Positions 57,569 to 64,000 of a stretch of 64,000 bases of DNA are shown piece after piece (position 1 is the stretch's first letter; the number at the start of each line of letters is the position of its first letter). The DNA lies in assembly GCF_014529535.1 (NCBI RefSeq), contig NW_023503496.1, positions 682,001 to 746,000 of the forward strand. Reading direction: 5' to 3'. The notes under the pieces were generated by a model. It searched no databases and had not been told where the DNA came from. It saw only the letters and a list, made by a program, of their open reading frames with translations. Source of the DNA: Bradysia coprophila. Its lineage: Eukaryota; Arthropoda; Insecta; Diptera; Sciaridae. The position numbers and the translations under genes were made by a program.

Positions 57569-58060
57569 GTTGATGCTAAGTGCAGCACCCTCTTAAATGT
57601 GAGATAAAACAAAGTTTTGACTTAACATAGCGCGTATTTCATGAGTTATTTAAGATTTATTTTTGATGACAGCACCCTAACTGACAGATGTATTTACCAC
57701 ATGTACTTGAAGTACTTGAAGTGCGTTGCCTAACTTGGATTCGAAACATCTGAACGCTGCGCTTAAAAAATGTTATACGTTCGCCTGCATAACGGTGAAT
57801 GCAAGTGTAAATAACTTGAGATAACGTTACCGTCCATGTCAATAGGCAATTTGACCGTCCCAGTCGAATGAAATCAACGTAATCATGTGGTAATCGCTTC
57901 ACATTTCCATTATCTAATTGAACTTTCCAGTTGTGCTTAATACCCGTTCGATCTGTTTTAAAAAACCGGATTTAAATTGTTCAGTTTCACTGACAATGTA
58001 TCTTATTCACTGGTGACGGGTAATGTTTAGTTTATATTCACTATAAAGCTCTATAGAATG
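57569..58060. other. No gene seen
   Basis: Contains an end fragment of the 19129-19288 MITE (about 57645-57675). Confidence 0.35.
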
Positions 58061-58063
58061 TCA

Positions 58064-58133
58064 CGTACCGAGTGATTCAGCGACAAAGCGCTAAACTTAT
58101 GATCAGGAGGTCTACGGATCGAGAGACCACCGA
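58064..58133 (+). repeat. tRNA-like sequence, possible SINE head
   Basis: GTGATTCAGCGACAAAGCGC resembles a tRNA D-arm/A box, CTTATGA an anticodon loop with TAT (isoleucine), and GGATCGAGAGACC a T-arm/B box. The anticodon stem does not pair well and the acceptor ends do not match, so it is not a working tRNA. A tRNA-derived SINE or pseudogene is likelier. Confidence 0.35.
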
Positions 58134-58435
58134 ATGCAAAGTAGTTTTTTTTGTTTGAAACATTACTGGTGAGAGCCAGTTTTCAATAAATTACCTGCCG
58201 CAGATAGAGTATAGAATATGAGATTATCGATACATGAGACGAACAATCGAGGCTTGGCGAGATGACCTCTCATGTATCGATATCCCATTTTATCATATGA
58301 GCGAAAACAAGACAAAACCAGTTGCACTTGTCAATAATTTCCATTTATCCATCTAGACAGCCGATTTATCTGTCTAGACAAATAACTCAGACGTCATAAC
58401 ATGACGCGAGTTTCCATATATTTCGGTCGATAACC

Positions 58436-58996
58436 GATCTAGGAGTCATCATTGATGATAAATTATCATTTAACGAACACGTTGACTTCATCACAAGAAA
58501 ATCGTACAAGCTTCTGGGTTTCATTTTTCGCTGCGGAAAATCAATCAAGTTTTATGTCACTTTACAACGCTCTCGTCCGAAGTAGACTTGAATATTGCTC
58601 ATCAGTTTGGAGTCCGTTTTATCACAATTCTATCAGTCAAATCGAACGTGTGCAAAAGGAATTTTCCAGAATGCTGTACTTCAAATTTAACATGGAACGA
58701 ATATCGTACGACCAGCGACTTAGAGACGATTTGAGAATGATGAATTGGCTCTCTACAAGTTGATCCATTACCGTATCGACTCCAATCTACGCAATCAGCT
58801 CGCATTTGATCACCGGAATAAGTCGACACGACGAAGAACCGTATTCTATCTGCCGAAATTCAAAACTAACATCCAGAGAAATTGTCCTATTTATCGGCTG
58901 CAGGAGCATCACGACATGTTCTTCTCAGAGTTGGATATTTTTGATGGCAGGTTTTCAGTGTATAAGGAGCTTGTCAAGTCTCATCATACGTATTAG
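58436..58996 (+). pseudogene. LINE reverse transcriptase remnant (C-terminal part)
   Basis: Translation spread over three frames gives the thumb region and tail of a Jockey/CR1-like LINE polymerase. It starts with DLGVIIDDKLSFNEHV...ITRKSYKLLGFIFRCGK, continues with LYNALVRSRLEYCSSVWSP and QIERVQKEFSRML, and ends with a conserved tail stopping at 58996. At least two frameshifts (near 58530 and 58750) break it. It lacks the catalytic YxDD region, so it is a 5'-truncated dead copy. Its 3' untranslated region continues to 59059, is interrupted by the 1.2-kb repeat, and resumes at 60261. Confidence 0.8.
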
Positions 58997-59059
58997 TTTT
59001 TGGAATTTCTGGTTTTGAACTATTTTTGTTATGTGATTCGGATTTGAATATTCTTTTTA

Positions 59060-60260
59060 GACCCGTACGAAGTACTGGGGTCTTATAGGTTTACGCATAC
59101 GTTTGTAACACGTCGAATTGGACTCCCTGAGTAAGGGGAAACCTATTGTGGTTGTCTAGAGATGCCAAATCCGCGAAAAAAAAAATGTCCGTCTGTCCGT
59201 CTGTCTGTCTGCACGATAACTTGAGTAAAACGCATCCGATTTTGAAAATTCTTTTTTTTTCCGTTTGGTAATGTCAAAAGACAGGCTAAGTTCGAAGATG
59301 AGTGATTTTGGATCGACCCCTCCCGAGCTGTGGCCCAATAAGTGCTTTACGGTTTTTCGAAGATATCTCCGGACATTTAAAAGTGAAACTTGTAAGTGAT
59401 ACGTCAAATAAAAGGTATTTACAATACCGATCGACAAAAAAAAAAGTTTATGGAAATCGGATGACCGACTCGTGAGTTAGACCCCTTGGTGTGGAACAGG
59501 CACAGGGCGGCAAGCAGTTTTTGCTTGTAGGTCGGCCACATTTGAACATATTTCGTCTGTTTTAGCTTTATTAGTTAGGTATTGACCGTACCAATCAGGG
59601 AAATTTTTTTTTATGAAATTATGTTCTCCGGAGCGTGAGCTAGGTCTCTTGGAGTGAGCTCTTATCTGGCTACTCGGAAGTACAGTGAACGTGGTGTATT
59701 TTGACAATATCTCGAGTAAATTTTGACCGAATTTCATGATTTTTTTTTTGTTTGAAAGGTATTAACGAATGTAAAGCGTCGGTACTATTTCCGGTCTCCT
59801 AACAAAATGGCTGCCGGCGGCCATATTGGATTTTAGTAAAATAGAAATATCTTGGGAAAAATGGTACTTAGAGAGTTTCTGTTAACATGGAAATAATTTG
59901 TTATGTGTGTGGGGTTTCAGGGATTCCATATACGGACATCTATATATACCTATATACAGCTATATTGAGCTATATACAGGCATATAGAGCTATATAATAG
60001 CATATTCATCTGGGAAATGTTTATTTATAGCAAAATATAGGTAAATATAGCGGAAATAGGAATCTATGAAATTTGTCTTCGTACGGGGCTGTCTATATTG
60101 CCTCCGGCAATTTAGTTGTATATGATAACAAGGCAAAGAGTGGATAATGTAAGTGATTTTAAAGGGAGAATAGTTTTTCAGCAGAGAAGAAAATGAAGTA
60201 AGAGAAATGAAGAGTTTCACATTAAAGGCTTTTGATGCGAATAGGTGTTTCGTACGGGTC
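59060..60260 (+). mobile_element. 1.2-kb repeat with GACCCGTACGAA inverted ends (copy B)
   Basis: Collinear with the reverse complement of 24677-25865, with the same 12-bp inverted ends (59060-59071 and 60249-60260). It carries the same TCCGTCTGTCCGTCTG phrase, CGGCGGCCATATTGG and TATATAG-rich field. It sits inside the 3' end of a LINE remnant. Non-coding in all frames beyond short ORFs. Confidence 0.75.
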
Positions 60261-60360
60261 GGCGTTAGCTATGTTTTTTTTCTAATTTTTGATTGACATG
60301 TTATTGGGCTTCGGCCTGTTTGTTGATCGTTAAACGAATAAAAATAAAATAAAAATTGAA
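60261..60360 (+). repeat. LINE 3' tail
   Basis: TTATTGGGCTTCGGCCTG followed by CGTTAAACGAATAAAAATAAAATAAAA is the form of a Jockey-like LINE 3' end with its A-rich tail. It probably belongs with 58436-58996. Confidence 0.65.
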
Positions 60361-60929
60361 GTAAACAAATTGTTCAGAATGTGTTTTGATTGTTTTTCAT
60401 ACGGTAAGTGTGTGTTAGTAGTGATATTCAGCTGGTGCTTGTTCTGCACATAGCAAACTTTTAACAATTGTAACGAACATACGAACGAGCGACAGCGAGT
60501 GTTGTATATTTTCTACGTAAGCATAATGTGAGTGTATCGGTGAAAACTCCTTCAGAACGAATTTTTCGAATTCGACCAATTTGGCTCATCTTTCAACACC
60601 TTTGAAAATACTTTAAAAGAGAAAACAAAATGCCAATTGTGACACATTTCTTTTTGCTTGTCAAAGCTCCCACCAATGTCAGACCTCTTGTAAGTGGATA
60701 AAAGGGCTTGCGTCACACTTCCACTGTAAGCGGTTTTTGGGCGATAACCTCTAATCAACACACCCTGAGCGCAAGAATTGACGAACAACATTATACCAAC
60801 AATTCCGTACTTATGCAGTTGCAGAAAACGAATCGAAAATGATAAAGAAATGAAAATCTGAGCTAACTTTTCATCGACGCGTCTTATTCATATATCGTTA
60901 AATATGCCACAAAAATAAGCAAAGTGTTA
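60361..60929. other. No gene seen; foldback end fragment
   Basis: GTAAGTGGATAAAAGGGCTTGCGTCAC and GTAAGCGGTTTTTGGGCGAT (about 60692-60747) match the end of the 6171-6780 foldback. No gene. Confidence 0.45.
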
Positions 60930-61037
60930 AGAAACAACAACGTTGTAACTGCTCAGCACTGGTGTATATATTCGGTGTGATTGTTACGAAAACGTTCGAA
61001 CGAAATTCAAAACGGTCCGAACGAAATTCAAAACGGT
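60930..61037. repeat. ~95-bp dispersed repeat, copy 2
   Basis: Matches 37127-37224; here the last CGAACGAAATTCAAAACGG is tandemly duplicated. Confidence 0.75.
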
Positions 61038-61964
61038 GCACATCCAATAAACAATTTCGAATCTCGTAAAAATGTGGGACCATATGCTGCAATAAAACAT
61101 ATTTCACACTCCGAAAAAACCGCCCTAAATTCACACATCTTCCGTCAACCACCTATTAATATTACATGCGACATACAAACAGGCAAACATTTGTTCCCAC
61201 AAATTTATCGTCCCCCGAAGTAAACCTTAAATCGAATATTTTATTTGTACGAACCAGAATAAGAAGAAGAAGAGAAAAACCCGCCACAGAGAAGACGAAA
61301 ACACACCATTCGATTCCATGTCCATACAACACAAACATAATAATACACAAATCGATTACACCACCTCATAAGCACACGATTTTTCGTTCTTTCTGTCTTT
61401 AACCGTAAATGGAAAATATAACACAACATTTTCCGTACATAATCAATTGTAAATGCATACACATAACATCGAGCCATCCTTCAGTCATCTAATATACTAC
61501 ACACACCGTATAAATAAATGTACGTACACGAGTCGAGGAAATGATATTGTTATATACATAACATGGTGCAATATAGTTGTAATTATCATGGAAAATCCTC
61601 CGCTATACTCACATAGGGCCCATCATCAACATCACATATAAACAAATTGTACAGAACGAACACACGAGCTTGTAAGCGCACAAACTGAAAAAACGCACGA
61701 ACTGAGACAGTTTCCCAATGAATGCTTAAATCATAATTGGTATTACTGCGCGCGGCTCTTTTTTTCCTATAATGTAAATAGAGTTGTGTATGACTCGATT
61801 TTTTTTACATATTATTTCTCTGATGGAATTCGATCGACGGCCTTGCCAGCCTCGCCCCACTCACACCCCACTATATATATTCACACACCGAAAAAAAGAA
61901 AAACTTTTCATTCTTCTGTTACCAATTTTCGCAATATTTTGCCAATGAGCACAGTTCACACGAG
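61038..61964. other. Unique non-coding stretch, no gene seen
   Basis: Low in recognisable repeats and rich in CA and short ACACAC tracts. ORFs of 60-80 codons are of low-complexity composition. Confidence 0.4.
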
Positions 61965-62020
61965 AGAAATAGGAGAGAGAGAGTCAATATAAAAGCTCCT
62001 TTGCCGCTCACATTCTCCTT
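61965..62020 (+). promoter_or_regulatory. Candidate GAGA plus TATA core promoter
   Basis: A GAGAGAGAGAG tract is followed at once by CAATATAAAAGC (TATA-box form) and, about 25 nt later, CTCACATTC (initiator-like). The direction is plus; any gene would start to the right, but no coding exon was recognised before the window end. Confidence 0.3.
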
Positions 62021-63273
62021 TTTTCCATGCTATAGTCCTGGCTTTTGCATTTTACATGGAGCCGAAACGGTTATGTACAGCAAAGGTGGCCCCATATTAT
62101 ATTGCGAGTTTGTTTTCGTATATGAAATGTAGAGCATAACGTTATTCCGTAGCTTCTTAGCTTATGCATTATCACAGTCTTCGTTTAGTCTCCAGCCGGA
62201 CAAGTCGGTCGGGTGTGTCATGCCGATATAAAAATTGACTTGTTATCCTTTTTCCAATAAATATGTTAAGTGCACTGGACACACGAAAAAAAAATTGTTA
62301 CCGTTGTGTCGTCGATGACTTAATGTCGTTGCAAAGTGTTCGATGAAATTTTTATACGTTTCCATAAAATTTGAATTGCATGTCAATGTGCGACACACAC
62401 ATACGAAAAAGAAAACTATTTTCGCAAGAAGAAAAACCTCAGTTTGTTCTAATGATTCGTATACATAGACACAAACATACACACACACTACACAGTTTGA
62501 TAAGAAAAGCACAGAGTGAGAGAAAAATTTCGGTGTAAGTTAATAAACGGCACATTAGAAAATTACTTCGGAATATTTTCCGTGAATGGTGATGTGGTAG
62601 GGTTGTTTACAAAATAAAAAAAAAAGAAGAACAAGAAAAACGAAAAACGAGTGAGTGGTTTTTCCTATGCGAAAATTGCGTGGAAATTCCATTTGTTGTG
62701 TATATTGTTATGATGATGATGTGCCGAATAAAAAAGAAGAAAAAGTAAAAATAATCAATGGCCAAAGGATTAACCTGAATAAATGAAACACGTTGAACAA
62801 TGAATTTTGGTTGGTAGGTTATGTTGCCCGATTACGGTTTTGTAATTTTCGAATTTTGTTCACGGGGGGGAAGTCGATGCCTAGTCGGAAGAAAATCATT
62901 AATTATTTTTGTTTTGTTTACCTTTAATCATAGGTTTGTTGGGTGGTATTGATCACTCTCGACCTACAATTTCTCGTCCTATTAATAGAAGAAAAAGCCA
63001 ATTTTTATGGAGCGAACATTTTCGGTTAACCGACGAATTTAGGCAAACAATTCACCTCCAACCTTTGATTTAATGTCTAAAAATGTGGAGAAACCCTAAC
63101 GTTTCAATCATTAACATTTATTAATTGACAATCTTGTCAGTATCAGAATGAATGGACTCGAAAGAAAAATGCCAAGCTACGCCCGAAAGACGGCTATCCA
63201 GGTAGAAAAATATTTCGAAAAAAAAACCGAAACTCCTAGATCTCCTTTTGTAATGCTTATTGGGTGTCCATTA
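62021..63273. other. Unique non-coding stretch, no gene seen
   Basis: AT-rich with A-rich tracts (about 62608-62655) and no domain-bearing ORF. Could be a 5' untranslated region or an intron of a gene outside the window. Confidence 0.4.
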
Positions 63274-63445
63274 TGCTCAAAACAAACGAGGCATTGAAAA
63301 CGTGTTTTGGTCCTAGTTTTCATTGACAGATGCAGCAATCGCGATTTTGAATAGAAAAAGTTCTAACTTCATTTGACAGTTTCGAAAATTTCGTCATGAA
63401 AAATAGGACCAAAACACGTTTTCAATGCCTCGTTTGTTTTGAGCA
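63274..63445. mobile_element. 172-bp MITE with TNA target duplication, copy 2
   Basis: Same length and ends as 42467-42638 but inverted inside, flanked by TTA on both sides (63271-63273 and 63446-63448). Confidence 0.85.
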
Positions 63446-63448
63446 TTA

Positions 63449-64000
63449 ACTTTTTGTAGAATTTGGCTGGAAAAGTAGCTGCTTAAGAAAGAATTTCGGA
63501 CTTTCCATTATGAATTTTGCCCGCACTTACGATGAATACAGTTGACGAAAGACAGATACATTTAACGACAATTGGTTTTTTATAAATGTCACTGAGTTCT
63601 GAAAACCTGCAGCGCAACTAAAACAGATAAATTTACGCTACAATTGGGCTCCAGTATATAGGAATTTCATATAAAGCCAAACCTCGTTTTAATCATATTT
63701 GGTGAACTGTCCTTCTTACTTTTATAGCACTCCTTGTGGCCTCACACTTATAGTCAAGTATGCAACCAGTCAGTGAGATTCTCATACATTTTTCCACACG
63801 AGCTGAAAATTTTGACAGATGACCCATACTTTATCTGTCGAAATTTCATTTTACCGACGGGTTGAAAACTTAGAGCGCGTACAGCAATTGTTTTTCGTTA
63901 AGTGACAACTGTCAAAGTTCACAATCCGTCTCTCTACTCTGTCAAGAGTTCGTTCAGCAACTCTTCGTTAAGTTTCACTGGTGACGATTATGACACTTCT
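63449..64000. other. Right edge, repeat fragments, no gene seen
   Basis: A MITE-X fragment (about 63485-63535) and the start of a repeat shared with about 51850-51903 (CTTCGTTAAGTTTCACTGGTGACGA), cut by the window end. Confidence 0.45.

Overview
The window is AT-rich nuclear DNA from an arthropod, most likely an insect; a dipteran such as a fungus gnat would fit, but nothing here proves it. The evidence is short GT-AG introns, AATAAA signals, an insect-type Ty3/Gypsy element, LINE fragments and a dense population of small inverted-repeat transposons. There is no sign of bacterial gene organisation.

Layout. (1) 1.4-7.35 kb, minus strand: an eight-exon gene for a Baeyer-Villiger-type (class B) flavin monooxygenase. 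Its second intron is filled with mobile DNA. (2) 7.45-16.4 kb: a repeat-rich spacer holding a hAT-like MITE, a complete Ty3/Gypsy element (8425-14086, minus strand, 145-bp LTRs, AGCT target duplication) and older repeats. (3) 16.5-27.43 kb, minus strand: a second, tandem copy of the monooxygenase gene with the same eight exons and the same splice phases. Its intron 2 is 8.8 kb and holds a truncated LINE-like ORF and several MITEs. (4) 27.5-53 kb: no convincing conserved gene. It contains one unrecognised ORF (32.6-33.2 kb), large palindromes (31.2-31.8 and 43.4-46.6 kb), a composite foldback with 52-bp tandem repeats (33.4-35.9 kb) and many MITE copies. (5) 53.2-56.4 kb, minus strand: a two-exon gene for a secreted leucine-rich-repeat protein, with an 18-bp minisatellite inside its intron. 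(6) 56.5-64 kb: a LINE remnant split by a 1.2-kb repeat that also occurs inverted at 24.7 kb, followed by mostly unique non-coding sequence and a MITE copy.

The biological core is the pair of monooxygenases. Both have an FAD-binding GxGxxG, an NADPH-binding GxGxSA and the FxGxxxHxxxW fingerprint. Their upstream regions are also related, so they probably arose by tandem duplication and may still share regulation. Almost everything else is mobile DNA. Target-site duplications can be read directly for five insertions: a Transib-like MITE whose ends read CACAGTG, two hAT-like MITEs with 8-bp duplications, a two-copy MITE family with TNA duplications, and the Gypsy element. The Gypsy element also carries two extra ORFs after integrase: a retropepsin-like domain without its catalytic triad, and a Gag-nucleocapsid-like protein. 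Gene models were spliced by eye from GT-AG sites and paralogue comparison; no database search was possible.
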